Shown here: positions 37,526 through 47,046 of the stretch, one piece after another
Position numbering within the stretch: the first letter of the stretch is position 1
Layout: each line of letters starts with the position of its first letter
Assembly (NCBI RefSeq): GCF_000515335.1
Contig: NZ_KI911563.1
Coordinates: 387,735-451,734, forward strand
DNA: 64,000 bases
Direction: 5' to 3'
Origin: Cohnella panacarvi Gsoil 349
Lineage (GTDB): Bacteria; Bacillota; Bacilli; Paenibacillales; Paenibacillaceae
The notes under the pieces: generated by a model
What the model saw: the letters and a program-made list of their open reading frames with translations, nothing else
The model's database searches: none
What the model was told of the DNA's origin: nothing
Position numbers and translations under genes: made by a program

Positions 37526-40500
37526 TTAATATTTTACGAGACCGTGGTTGAAATAATCGGATTTCGATAATTCGGGATCCGCTTTTAACTGTACGATGAT
37601 AAGCTTCTCCAGTTGCTTGAGTCGTTCGCATTCGGATTGGAATTCCTCTGCTTCGATGTCCTGCGACATCGTGAATTTAACGATTCGTCTGACCAGGTTA
37701 TCCGCCAATGAACTGCACTGTTGCAGTTGCTCGATCAATGCCGAATCATAGCCGATAAATTGCAAATATTTGGCGAAAATAGCTCTCGATCCGGATATAA
37801 TGTGCAGCGCGTCGATGAATCTTCTCAATTCCGCCATGTTGTTCTGATTGTCGATAATATGACTCAGCAGCGAACCATAAAATGCCGCATCGTCCTTGAA
37901 CGATTCGATCCACTGCCGATACTTCCGTTGCAGCTTCTCTTTATCCGGCGCTTTTCCTATAAAATCGAAATATAGCAAGTACTTCTTCTCGTCATACAGT
38001 TGATTATTGGCATGCCGAAGCGTATCCAGAGGATATCGGTACGTAATATAGTTGGTATGACCGTCATCGAGCAAGGTCACTTGACCCGTGCCGGGATCAT
38101 AACCGGTCACGATAACGGTATGGCCGTCGTTCGGATCGGGCTTCAAGCGCTTGTTCATCTCGGTCGAATGAGGCAGATAGTAGTGATCCACGGATACGAC
38201 AAGCCATTTGCCCCATCTGATTAATGCGAGAAACTCGTCTTCGATGTCCTGGAAACGGCTAAACTCCTTGTATATCATTTGAAGGCCGATGTCCGAAAAC
38301 TCCTCTTCCTCGATCAAATACGAGGTGCTGTACGCCCATTTCATCACGATTTTGACTTCGAACAATTGTCTTACGATTTCCTCCGTGCTTTCGAACGAAT
38401 TATAAAGCAGCAACTCGATTGGTACGCCTTTGCTTTGAAGATAGCTGATTAATTGTCCCTTATAACAGCTTAGAAACTTGTGGTCGAATCGTTGTAAATT
38501 CATAGGCTCCTCCAATTGGGTTAAAGATGGGTACTGCTCTTGCGTTTGAGGCTGCGGATCGTTCATGCGGTTCGGTTGATCTCTATCATAATGTCTTGCC
38601 ATCAGATGCACGGTTCTGAGATCGAAGACCAGCAGATTGTCCGAAGGGAACCCTGCTTGTTCCATTTCCACATCGAGATGAACGGCCTTGAGCGATGTCC
38701 CGCCCAGTTGAAAAAAGTCGTCATGAATGCCTACGGGAGATACGCCCAGCACTTTGCTCCACACTTTCGCCACCGTAGCCTCCAGTTCGGTCTCCGGGGC
38801 AACATACGGCTGGGCCATCTCTTTTCTCGTCTTTACGGATTTGATAAGGCCGAGCAATCGTTCCCCCGTATAGGCTTCAAGCGGAACGTAATGGTTTCCG
38901 TGTCTCAGCCGCAGCTCATTCACGGTTTCCATCTCCCAGTCGATAGCGGTCAAGCTATCCGGTATATTCGACGCTGCGGCGACCGGATCGATAGTCGGAA
39001 ATTCGGCGAGCCTGTCAACATTCGGTTCATTTGGCTCATGAGAGCCGATGTCTTCCAACGGTTCATTGAACTTGATAGCCAGATGCTGGATCGCATCGGG
39101 CAATAATGCAACAGGAATAGCATAGTGGTCTGCCTCTTCGGTCCATCCGCTCCGCTGCAGAAACTGCAGGAACGGGGCATTCTTCTCCGTGGGAACGAAA
39201 CGCATCATCACCTTGCTTAGTTGCCGCTCCTTGCACAATGCTTTGAATGCGGCTAGCACCCCGTCTTCAACCCCTTTGCCTAATACGCGGCAACTGAGCA
39301 TGAACGCATCGATCCACAGCGCCTGATTGCTCTCGTACCAGAATAAGCAGCCCGTTAGCCCGTAATCGCCGAACCGATCCCTGACCTCGACCACCCAGCA
39401 GCTGCGATCGGGATGGGACACCCATGACTGCACCTCCTGCTCCGACCTGCGAATGGTGCTGGAATTGAACTGGTTCGTTCTTTGCGTCAGTTGAACCGTC
39501 CGATTCCGTTCCGAGGATGTCATTGGCCTTATGCTGACTTGCAGCTTTAGATTGAGCAGGAAATCGGCAAGCGAAGTTTCCGGATGGTGCGATTCCCGGC
39601 GGTCGCGCTCCGCTTGAACCATCGACGTACGGTTGCGATCCTCATCCGTAATCCTAATCCGGTCCAATGCCCATAGATGCTTAACGAACATTGGAATCGC
39701 CTGACGATGACCGGGAAGCTGCACGGTAAGAACATCCGGGCAACGATTCATCACTTCCGCGCATTCGATCGGATTGTCATCCAGGAATAGGATGCTATCC
39801 AGGCCGACGTTCAACTCTCGGGCAAGTTCCGTCAGATTGTCCGATTTCGCTTGCCAATTGATCCGCCAAGCCGCAAGATGCGACTTCTTGAGCAGCATCC
39901 CTTCATTGTTCTCGAACGTGTCCCATACGTCTTGTTCGGTATTTTTGCTGCACAGCGCTATCAACATGCCTTCCCGCTGCTTCTGAATCACAAACCTTTG
40001 CAGCTCTCTGTACGGGTCTTCCACGCGGACGCCGAGCGGTCCGTCCTCGCCGCAAACTCCTTGCCATAACGTATGGTCGCAATCGAGCACGATCACTTTA
40101 AAGTGCTGCCGTTTCCAGGCAATCAACCTTCTGGCAATCAACGTCCCCGTTACGGCCTCATATTCCGTCGTAAATGGCAGGTGCCCCTTGGCGTCTTTGT
40201 TCTCATCGAAGACGGACCTTACCTGGTACAGAGAAGACGCCTCGCGCAAGTCGACGGCGATAACGCCGTCCATTTGTTCGATTGCATCCAGCCATCGATT
40301 GTTCAGGCTTTCGATACAGCGAATAACGTCTTCGCTCAAGCCTAGATGCGTGGAAACAGGAAAAATTCCCACGAACCAAGTCGCGTTCATCTGTCTATGA
40401 TTGAACATATTCAGCCATTCGCGGTACGTTTGCTCCAGTTTGCTGCATTGTTGCGCATCCGTCGCCGTGTCGTCGCGTATCCAGTCCTCCATGCGGAGCA

Positions 40501-43500
40501 GCAGCACGTTCGCTCCCCGATTCACGGATAGCAAGCTGTCAGGGTCCAATAGTTGTTGAAAGATTTGATTATAAGGAGCGATCTTTACCTGCATCTCCAA
40601 TTGAAATTGGTTCAGCCACCAATGGATATAAGGCTCCAGCGATTCGGCGGTAAACGTGGCAGCGACGGCTACGCAACTCGCTTCGTCTATCGAACGTTGT
40701 TGTTTCATCGTCTGATCGGGTAGGAAAGGAATAGCCCAATCCGGTTCGTTCGGCCGCTCCAATAGGATGGCAGTAAGCTGTTGGAACCGCTCTGCGAACC
40801 GCTCCATGGATTCGGGCTTAAATAAAGCGGTATTATATTGCAGATTGCATGCCAAACGATCTTCTTCGAGATGCACGTCCAGCTTGAAATCCACCGTAGC
40901 GACATCATGCTGCCATTGAACATCTTGGATATCCAACCGGTGCTCGACGGCATCATCGTCGGAACCGAGTTCGTTATGGAACAGGAAGAGCGTATCGTAG
41001 ATCGGGTTTCTGCTTGCGTCTTGATTAGCTCCCAGCTTCTCGACCAGTTCATCGAACGGATACATCTGATGATCGTAAGCATCGATGAGCGATCGCTGAA
41101 CGTCCGCGACATGCTCGGCCAGCGTGGTTCCTTCCTTCACGTTCAACCGGATCGGAAGGAAATTGGCGAACATCCCGATGACGCGCTCCAGCTCCACCTG
41201 CAATCTGCCGGCAACAATCGTGCCGATGATAAGGTCATTCTGACCGGAGTAAGCATGGAGCAACGCCGAGTATACGGCGAACAAGACGGAATTCAACGTT
41301 GCATCGTTATTTTTGGCGAACAGCTTCAGCTTGTCGGTCATTTCGTTCGAGATCGTAAAATGTATCGTATTTCCCGCAAAAGTCTGCTTCGTCGGCCGCG
41401 CGAAGTCGAGAGGCATTCGCAATACGGGTAACTCGCCCGCCATGACCGTTTCCCAATACTTCGCCTGTCTGTGCATGGATAGCGTGTCGCCTTGTTCCTT
41501 CAGCCAGACGGCGTAATCTTTATATTGAACGCGGAGAGGCGAAAGATTCTCTCCGGCATACAACAGGCGCAATTCGTCCAATAAGACGCGCAAGGAAAAA
41601 CCGTCCGAAATACTATGGTGCATGTCCATGAGGAGGATATGCTTATCCTCTGACATCTTCAGCAGCTCGACGCGGAATAACGGGGCGCTGCCTAAGTCGA
41701 ACGGTTTGACGAATGCGCGAATTTTATCCGGCAATTCGTCCTCCGTCACGTTGCCGAATTCGAGTTCTATCGGCACCTCGGGTCGTATATGCTGCATCAG
41801 CTCCCCTTCCACCCAATGGAACGATGTTCGGAACGCTTCATGGCGCTGCGTCAATTGCCGCATCGCTTCGGCAAACCGCGCGTAGTCTATCCTTTCGTTG
41901 ATCGTATGAACAACCGGTATATTATAAGAAGTCAGGTCCCGCGATTTTCTCTCCAGAATATACATTCTTCGTTGCGCGGGCGTCGTCGGATAGTAGGATT
42001 GAATCGTTGCCGGACGGATTTCGGCACACGAGATCGGGTCCGTATGATCGATTTCCCGCGCAAGCATTCGCAGCGTTGGATTGGCGAAAACTTGATTCAA
42101 TAGGAGATCGACTCCGAATTCCTTCTGCACTCTGGACAACATGAGTCCCGCGATTAAGGAATCTCCCCCTAATACGAAGAAGTCGTCCTCTCTATCCATC
42201 GTCGCAACTCCGAACATCTCGCCCCATAATTGGGCAAGCTTCCGTTCGGTTTGCGTGAAAGCCGCAACATCTCCTTGGAGCTTAACCGCAACAGGCCGGT
42301 CGTCCTTATCCGCAGTCTCGGGCCAAGTAACCCAGCAGCGAATCCGTTCAAAGGAATAGGCGGGCAAGTTAACCCTCCTGCAGCCGCCGGATGGATACAA
42401 TCGGTCGAAATCCACCTTCGCACCGGAAACATATAGACGGCCTATTTGCGATAGGGGGAGCCGGTGCAGCTCCTCTTCCTCGAATTCGATCGGATCCGTC
42501 CGATTCGGCTTCGCTCCTCTGGCTGTCCGTTCGCCATAATAGATATCGGAACGTGTCATCCGCGTAAGATCGGACGTGCACAGACTATCTATTTTCTCTT
42601 GCCAATCCTCCAAGCTTGTTACGATGAACGCCAATCGATAATCGTAATGACCTCTGCCTGTATTTTGCGTATAGCAGACGTCGCGCAGGTTCGGCATTTC
42701 CCCCCAGTTCTTGTGAATATATCGGCGAAAGTTCGAAATCATCTCCTTTAGAGACTGCAAGCTCCTGGCCGAAATGGTGAATAGCTCTGTCGTATTCGCC
42801 CCTGGCCCGGTTGCGCGTCGAACGACCGGCGCTTCTTCCATCACCATATGGCAGTTCGTACCGCTTAGTCCGAATGAACTGACCCCGCATCTGCGAGGAG
42901 TACCTTCCGTCTTCCATTCCGTCAATCGGTCGAGGACATAGACGGGGGATCGTTCGAACGTAATTTCCCGATTCGGTATACGAAAATGAAGGTTGGGCGG
43001 AAGCTGTTTATTTTTGAGCGCCAGCGCCGCCTTCACGAGTCCTGCAATGCCGGCCGCGCTATTCAAGTGACCGATGTTCGACTTGAGTGCGCCGAGCGCG
43101 CAAAATTGCCTTCTTCCCGTAAAACGCTCGAATGCGCTGCTGATCCCTTCGATTTCGACGGGATCTCCAAGCTTGGTTCCCGTACCGTGAGCTTCAATAT
43201 AAGTGATCGTCTGCGGATCAACGTCGGCATCTTTCCATGCGGCGGCAATAACATCCGATTGAGCTGCGGCGTTCGGGGCGGTAATACCGATCGAACGTCC
43301 GTCTTGGTTGAGGGCACTTCCTTTAATGACGGCATAGATGGAGTCGCCATCCGCTAGCGCCCGTTTCAGCGGCTTCAGAACGATCGCAATCGAGCCTTCG
43401 CCTTCGCCGGTACCGTCGGAGCCGTCGTCGAACGCCTGCGTTCGGCCGTTAGAAGATTCGATGCCTATTCGGACCTCTCTCTCTGGAAGTCCCCAATAGA

Positions 43501-44230
43501 CATTCACGCTTCCGGCAATGGCCTGATCGCAGTCGCCGGTCTGAATCGCCTTGCACGCCATATGTACAGCCACTAACGACGAGGAGCAGGCCGTATCCAC
43601 GGTAAGAGTCGGGCCTTTGAAGTCTAATAGATACGCGATTCGACTTGCGATCATGGCCTGAATATTGCCTACGAACGACATATGCAATTCTTCGGGATTG
43701 CTCTGCTCTATCATTCTGCTGTAGGGGATTTCAGGCGGGGAATATCCTACGTATACGCCGGTCTTCGTGCCGGACAATCGGTTTCCTCCGTACCCCGCAT
43801 CTTCTATGGCCTTCCAGGCGGTTTGCAGGAATATCCGCTGATGGGGATCGGTCATATTGGCTTCTGCCGGAGACATACGAAAAAACGGGTGATCGAAGGT
43901 ATCGACTTCTTCCAAATACGCTCCTTCTTTGAAGCGAATGTCCGAATGTTCTGCCTCATTCAGAGCGGCTTTGTAGTTAAGATAATCTTGTTGACGCCGA
44001 TCGGGAAAAGGTCGAACGAAATCGGTTTCGGCTTTCAATAGCTCCCAGAATTGTTCGGCGTCCTCCGCAAGCGGCAGCCGCGTGGAAATCCCGATGATTG
44101 CAATATCCCGGTTGTCCGTCCGTCTGTCCGATTGTACGGCTTTCAAATGTTGGATCAGTTGCGCTGCGATGTCCTTGTCCAGCTTGCCGGCGGAGGTATG
44201 CTCCAATATGGATTTCAATAATGCGTCCAA
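37526..44230 (-). CDS. Hybrid PKS-NRPS megasynthase: KS-ACP-C-FkbH-ACP-BtrH-like
   Basis: The 2,234-residue enzyme has these domains. KS, about 40-465: Cys215 in 'DTACSSS', His348 in 'EAHGTGT', His388 in 'NIGHLNSAAG'. A linker of 200 residues without AT, KR or DH. ACP1, Ser691. Condensation domain, about 745-1165, HHxxxDG at 871-877. FkbH region, about 1190-1710: HAD motif DxDxT at 1383-1387 in 'VLDCDHTLW', 'FLDDNPIEC', then a GNAT-like part. ACP2, Ser1846. BtrH-like domain, about 1910-2234, with Cys1922 in 'LSCYKGQ', His2037 in 'DGHTVIVTGYD' and Asp2055. FkbH proteins load glyceryl from 1,3-bisphosphoglycerate onto carriers, so 'C-FkbH-ACP' reads as a module that condenses a chain with glycerate. 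The start is TTG 44230 after GGGAG, overlapping the transferase gene by 16 bp. Confidence 0.92.
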   Translation of the reverse strand: MDALLKSILEHTSAGKLDKDIAAQLIQHLKAVQSDRRTDNRDIAIIGISTRLPLAEDAEQFWELLKAETDFVRPFPDRRQQDYLNYKAALNEAEHSDIRFKEGAYLEEVDTFDHPFFRMSPAEANMTDPHQRIFLQTAWKAIEDAGYGGNRLSGTKTGVYVGYSPPEIPYSRMIEQSNPEELHMSFVGNIQAMIASRIAYLLDFKGPTLTVDTACSSSLVAVHMACKAIQTGDCDQAIAGSVNVYWGLPEREVRIGIESSNGRTQAFDDGSDGTGEGEGSIAIVLKPLKRALADGDSIYAVIKGSALNQDGRSIGITAPNAAAQSDVIAAAWKDADVDPQTITYIEAHGTGTKLGDPVEIEGISSAFERFTGRRQFCALGALKSNIGHLNSAAGIAGLVKAALALKNKQLPPNLHFRIPNREITFERSPVYVLDRLTEWKTEGTPRRCGVSSFGLSGTNCHMVMEEAPVVRRATGPGANTTELFTISARSLQSLKEMISNFRRYIHKNWGEMPNLRDVCYTQNTGRGHYDYRLAFIVTSLEDWQEKIDSLCTSDLTRMTRSDIYYGERTARGAKPNRTDPIEFEEEELHRLPLSQIGRLYVSGAKVDFDRLYPSGGCRRVNLPAYSFERIRCWVTWPETADKDDRPVAVKLQGDVAAFTQTERKLAQLWGEMFGVATMDREDDFFVLGGDSLIAGLMLSRVQKEFGVDLLLNQVFANPTLRMLAREIDHTDPISCAEIRPATIQSYYPTTPAQRRMYILERKSRDLTSYNIPVVHTINERIDYARFAEAMRQLTQRHEAFRTSFHWVEGELMQHIRPEVPIELEFGNVTEDELPDKIRAFVKPFDLGSAPLFRVELLKMSEDKHILLMDMHHSISDGFSLRVLLDELRLLYAGENLSPLRVQYKDYAVWLKEQGDTLSMHRQAKYWETVMAGELPVLRMPLDFARPTKQTFAGNTIHFTISNEMTDKLKLFAKNNDATLNSVLFAVYSALLHAYSGQNDLIIGTIVAGRLQVELERVIGMFANFLPIRLNVKEGTTLAEHVADVQRSLIDAYDHQMYPFDELVEKLGANQDASRNPIYDTLFLFHNELGSDDDAVEHRLDIQDVQWQHDVATVDFKLDVHLEEDRLACNLQYNTALFKPESMERFAERFQQLTAILLERPNEPDWAIPFLPDQTMKQQRSIDEASCVAVAATFTAESLEPYIHWWLNQFQLEMQVKIAPYNQIFQQLLDPDSLLSVNRGANVLLLRMEDWIRDDTATDAQQCSKLEQTYREWLNMFNHRQMNATWFVGIFPVSTHLGLSEDVIRCIESLNNRWLDAIEQMDGVIAVDLREASSLYQVRSVFDENKDAKGHLPFTTEYEAVTGTLIARRLIAWKRQHFKVIVLDCDHTLWQGVCGEDGPLGVRVEDPYRELQRFVIQKQREGMLIALCSKNTEQDVWDTFENNEGMLLKKSHLAAWRINWQAKSDNLTELARELNVGLDSILFLDDNPIECAEVMNRCPDVLTVQLPGHRQAIPMFVKHLWALDRIRITDEDRNRTSMVQAERDRRESHHPETSLADFLLNLKLQVSIRPMTSSERNRTVQLTQRTNQFNSSTIRRSEQEVQSWVSHPDRSCWVVEVRDRFGDYGLTGCLFWYESNQALWIDAFMLSCRVLGKGVEDGVLAAFKALCKERQLSKVMMRFVPTEKNAPFLQFLQRSGWTEEADHYAIPVALLPDAIQHLAIKFNEPLEDIGSHEPNEPNVDRLAEFPTIDPVAAASNIPDSLTAIDWEMETVNELRLRHGNHYVPLEAYTGERLLGLIKSVKTRKEMAQPYVAPETELEATVAKVWSKVLGVSPVGIHDDFFQLGGTSLKAVHLDVEMEQAGFPSDNLLVFDLRTVHLMARHYDRDQPNRMNDPQPQTQEQYPSLTQLEEPMNLQRFDHKFLSCYKGQLISYLQSKGVPIELLLYNSFESTEEIVRQLFEVKIVMKWAYSTSYLIEEEEFSDIGLQMIYKEFSRFQDIEDEFLALIRWGKWLVVSVDHYYLPHSTEMNKRLKPDPNDGHTVIVTGYDPGTGQVTLLDDGHTNYITYRYPLDTLRHANNQLYDEKKYLLYFDFIGKAPDKEKLQRKYRQWIESFKDDAAFYGSLLSHIIDNQNNMAELRRFIDALHIISGSRAIFAKYLQFIGYDSALIEQLQQCSSLADNLVRRIVKFTMSQDIEAEEFQSECERLKQLEKLIIVQLKADPELSKSDYFNHGLVKY

Positions 44231-45459
44231 CCGCTGTTCACTCCCGTTTCCATCATCATTTGGTTTATGCGTTCGCTTTGCTCGTCAACGGGAACCTTTT
44301 TGGTCCTAAAGATCGTCTGCAACATAGCCAGCGCTTCTCTCATATGTTCTTTCCCCGGCACGACGACCCCGTTGGTTATCCGTTCCAGAAGAGCGCGAAT
44401 GCTTTCATACGGTCGAACGACGCCTGCTTCATACTCCTCGTCGTTCCAGTTGGCGTTTCTGGTGCTTACCGCCATCGCCAAACAACGGGAGACGAAGAGC
44501 GTCACGGTCTCGTTTAGTCCCGTCGGGGGCACTTTCGCTAGGGGCTGGAGTTCGTTAATACCTTTGTCGACGCTATGTACGATCAGATTCGGGATATTCT
44601 GGGCGGCTAGTTTGCCGACGACGGCCTGCGGTCCCATATCGATAACCGCAGCGATATGTCGGCTGTGCAGATAGTCCATGCAGTCCGCCCAACGTACCGG
44701 AAGACTCATCTGCAGCGTCAATTTCCGGACGATTTGCGATTCGTCCTCATAAGGCATGCCGTCTACATTGGCAAGAACCGGCCATCGGGGCGGCTTGTGT
44801 GCGATTCGATTGAGCTGTTCGGCGAATTTCCGGGCAGCCGGAATCATCAGCGGACTGTGGAAGGGACCGCTTACAGGCAAACGCAGCAGACGCGCTCCCA
44901 TGGACGCCAACTGTTCTTCAACCTTCAGAACGGCTGTCCGATGACCGGAGATCACGGTTTGCATCGGCGAATTCACGGTAGCCAGAACAGCGAACTCCTC
45001 CGAGGTCGATGCCTGCTCGCAAACTTCCTCGATGATCCGAATGTCCAGATTTCCGACGGCTGTCATGATTCCGTTGCCAAGGGCTCTCGCTTCCTGCATG
45101 AATTGTCCGCGAATCCGTACCAGCTTAACCGCATCGAAGAATGAAAAGGATCCCGCGGCGGTTAAAGCCGTGATCTCGCCCAGACTGTGGCCTGCAAGAT
45201 ACGTCGGCTCCGTGCCTACTTCCTGCATATACACGCTGAATGCCGCATAACTAACCGTTAGAATCGCGGGCTGGGTGAATTCCGTGAGCGATAATCGCCG
45301 TTCTTTGTCTTCGAAGCAGAGCTCGCGCATATCCATATGCAACGCGTCGCTCGCTTCTTCGAAAATCCGTTGTGCCATCGGATAGGCGTCGTATAATTTT
45401 TTCCCCATTCCTATTGCCTGAGCGCCTTGCCCTGGAAACAAGAAAGCGTGACGAGTCAT
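44215..45459 (-). CDS. Trans-acting malonyl-CoA:ACP acyltransferase with C-terminal extension
   Basis: The 414-residue protein has a FabD-type acyltransferase in the first ~290 residues: 'FLFPGQGAQAIGMGKK', nucleophile in 'LAGHSLGEITAL', and 'SGPFHSPLMIPAARKFAE'. A ~120-residue extension follows that I do not recognise as an oxidoreductase domain. Because the KS-containing megasynthase has no AT, this enzyme is the likely loader of ACP1 in trans. The ATG at 45459 has AGAGG 9 bp upstream; an ATG three codons earlier abuts that site. Confidence 0.9.
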   Translation of the reverse strand: MTRHAFLFPGQGAQAIGMGKKLYDAYPMAQRIFEEASDALHMDMRELCFEDKERRLSLTEFTQPAILTVSYAAFSVYMQEVGTEPTYLAGHSLGEITALTAAGSFSFFDAVKLVRIRGQFMQEARALGNGIMTAVGNLDIRIIEEVCEQASTSEEFAVLATVNSPMQTVISGHRTAVLKVEEQLASMGARLLRLPVSGPFHSPLMIPAARKFAEQLNRIAHKPPRWPVLANVDGMPYEDESQIVRKLTLQMSLPVRWADCMDYLHSRHIAAVIDMGPQAVVGKLAAQNIPNLIVHSVDKGINELQPLAKVPPTGLNETVTLFVSRCLAMAVSTRNANWNDEEYEAGVVRPYESIRALLERITNGVVVPGKEHMREALAMLQTIFRTKKVPVDEQSERINQMMMETGVNSGWTHY

Positions 45460-45518
45460 ATTCGCCATCCTCTTTTCCTCTTACGCCGCTCGTTCATCAT
45501 TTCAATACTCCTTTCTAT

Positions 45519-46526
45519 TTATGAAATCTTCTGGATTTCTTCACATAATGAGGTTATCACCCTTTCCTCCGATAATTTCATGGAATCCAAGATCGGAATG
45601 ATCGACTTCGCGATATCGAAATCCGGCTTAAGCATGTATTTTAGAATGATCGTTTTCATAAATCCTGCGTCTCTGATTACACTTTCGTATTCCGCTCTCA
45701 ATCGGCGAATCTCAGGATTGTCATACTTATTGATCAGATTATCCATTAGTTTCCCGACGCTCGCTTTGTGTTCATGGAAGACGTAGAAAGGAAGATGGAG
45801 CGTATTAATCAAATCGCTGTGTCCATGTAAAAAGCGTTTGATTTGCTCGTACACGGATATTCCGAAAGCTCTTTTTTCCGGCGGATCTCTGATGAGCAAC
45901 AGATCTTGGGAGGAGTTCGATGACGTTACATAATCCTGCAACAATCGATAAGCAAGTTCCAATTGAAGTTGATGACGATAATCCGATTGATAAGTGAATA
46001 ACGTTAATACGTTCCATGCATGCTCCGAAGCGATGGACTTCTCCATCAGACGGAACGGTACTTCATTCACTTGCAGCTGGCCCCTTGTCGTATTGGCATA
46101 GTCGTATACATAAAAGCATTGTTTATCGAGATCATATCCGGTTATAAGCAGATTGTTTTTAAAGTGTCCCTGATTATAGGAAAACGAATGCGGCATATAG
46201 TAATCGTCATGAATGACGTATATAAAGCTGCCTTGATCGATAACATCAATCAAAAATTCGTGAATGGGCCTTTTTAGGTAGTCGATATGAATCGTTTGAG
46301 TGTGATCTAACCATGGAATGGTGCTCGATCTAATCGGAATCTCGTCGAATAGATAAAAATCCAGCCAGTGCACGTTCTCATTAAAATCAAATCTTTGATA
46401 GAGCTGCAAATAATGGTTGCAAATCCAAGACTCGTTCTCTTCGTAGTAGCTTAAAATCGATAGAGGCAACGCATGATGTTTATAGGCCGAAATATACGGC
46501 TTCACGACAGGCAGTTGTTTAATCAC
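45519..46526 (-). CDS. Stand-alone BtrH-N-like protein, catalytic residues replaced (GTG start)
   Basis: First gene of the biosynthetic operon, 335 residues. It aligns by eye with the C-terminal domain of the megasynthase: 'KPYISAYKHHALPLSI' against 'KFLSCYKGQLISYL', and 'NNLLITGYDLDKQCFYVYDY' against the His2037 loop. The residue at the Cys1922 position is Ala14, and the His position is Asn. It also shares segments such as 'PFYVFHEHKASV' with the protein at 9582-10655 ('PFHVLLEHKNSM'). A scaffold, chaperone or substrate-presenting partner of the active domain is my inference. The start is GTG 46526 after GGAGAG. Confidence 0.68.
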   Translation of the reverse strand: MIKQLPVVKPYISAYKHHALPLSILSYYEENESWICNHYLQLYQRFDFNENVHWLDFYLFDEIPIRSSTIPWLDHTQTIHIDYLKRPIHEFLIDVIDQGSFIYVIHDDYYMPHSFSYNQGHFKNNLLITGYDLDKQCFYVYDYANTTRGQLQVNEVPFRLMEKSIASEHAWNVLTLFTYQSDYRHQLQLELAYRLLQDYVTSSNSSQDLLLIRDPPEKRAFGISVYEQIKRFLHGHSDLINTLHLPFYVFHEHKASVGKLMDNLINKYDNPEIRRLRAEYESVIRDAGFMKTIILKYMLKPDFDIAKSIIPILDSMKLSEERVITSLCEEIQKIS

Positions 46527-47046
46527 GCTAAGAATCTCTCCAATGATTATCGATTTTCGAATCTGATGGTTCTTGCTGCCCTAGCATGCCAGCAGTGAGC
46601 GCTTTTCCTATTTCTGTTATTCTTCTGTTTTCTGTTATTCTTCTTTCAAACCCTTCGATGAAAAAACACTATCTTTGAGGAATTCGCACTACTTTTATGG
46701 AATATCTGAATATTTTGTCGAAATTGCTTTTTCATGAGGTTCGGCAACGCTTAAAGGACACTCAAAGCCCCGCTTGAGAACATTTCCTTCGCTGCTGCGG
46801 TTACGGATGTCGGAAGATTGCCTCTTCAAAAACATAAATGTTAAATTTATTTAATTAATCGCCAAATTATTACATTTAACGATAAAAAATTGATTGTTTT
46901 GATCTATTGATCTACTGTTTCATCCCTTCTATTTAGTGTTTCCTAACTATTCCATTGTGTGCTCCATATCAATTATTGTTGTTTAGTGGCTGGCCAGCTA
47001 TTACTCAATTTTGTAATCATTAACTTTTGGGAGGGGTTTTTAAAGA
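46527..47046. other. AT-rich intergenic region with promoters of the biosynthetic operon and of the PPC-like gene
   Basis: No gene is seen in 520 bp. It must contain the promoter of the minus-strand biosynthetic operon (left half) and of the plus-strand secreted protein (right half). It includes the tandem 16-bp repeat at 46611-46644 and long A/T-rich tracts around 46850-46910. Confidence 0.6.
46611..46644. repeat. Tandem 16-bp direct repeat upstream of the biosynthetic operon
   Basis: TTTCTGTTATTCTTCT occurs at 46611-46626 and again at 46629-46644 (18-bp period), 85-118 bp upstream of the GTG start of the first operon gene. Two equal half-sites less than two helical turns apart could be an activator or repressor site. 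Confidence 0.6.

Noticed and set aside
46740-46960. AT-rich tracts as a possible replication or integration site
   Set aside because: No DnaA-box cluster, no integrase and no tRNA; ordinary promoter-region composition explains it.
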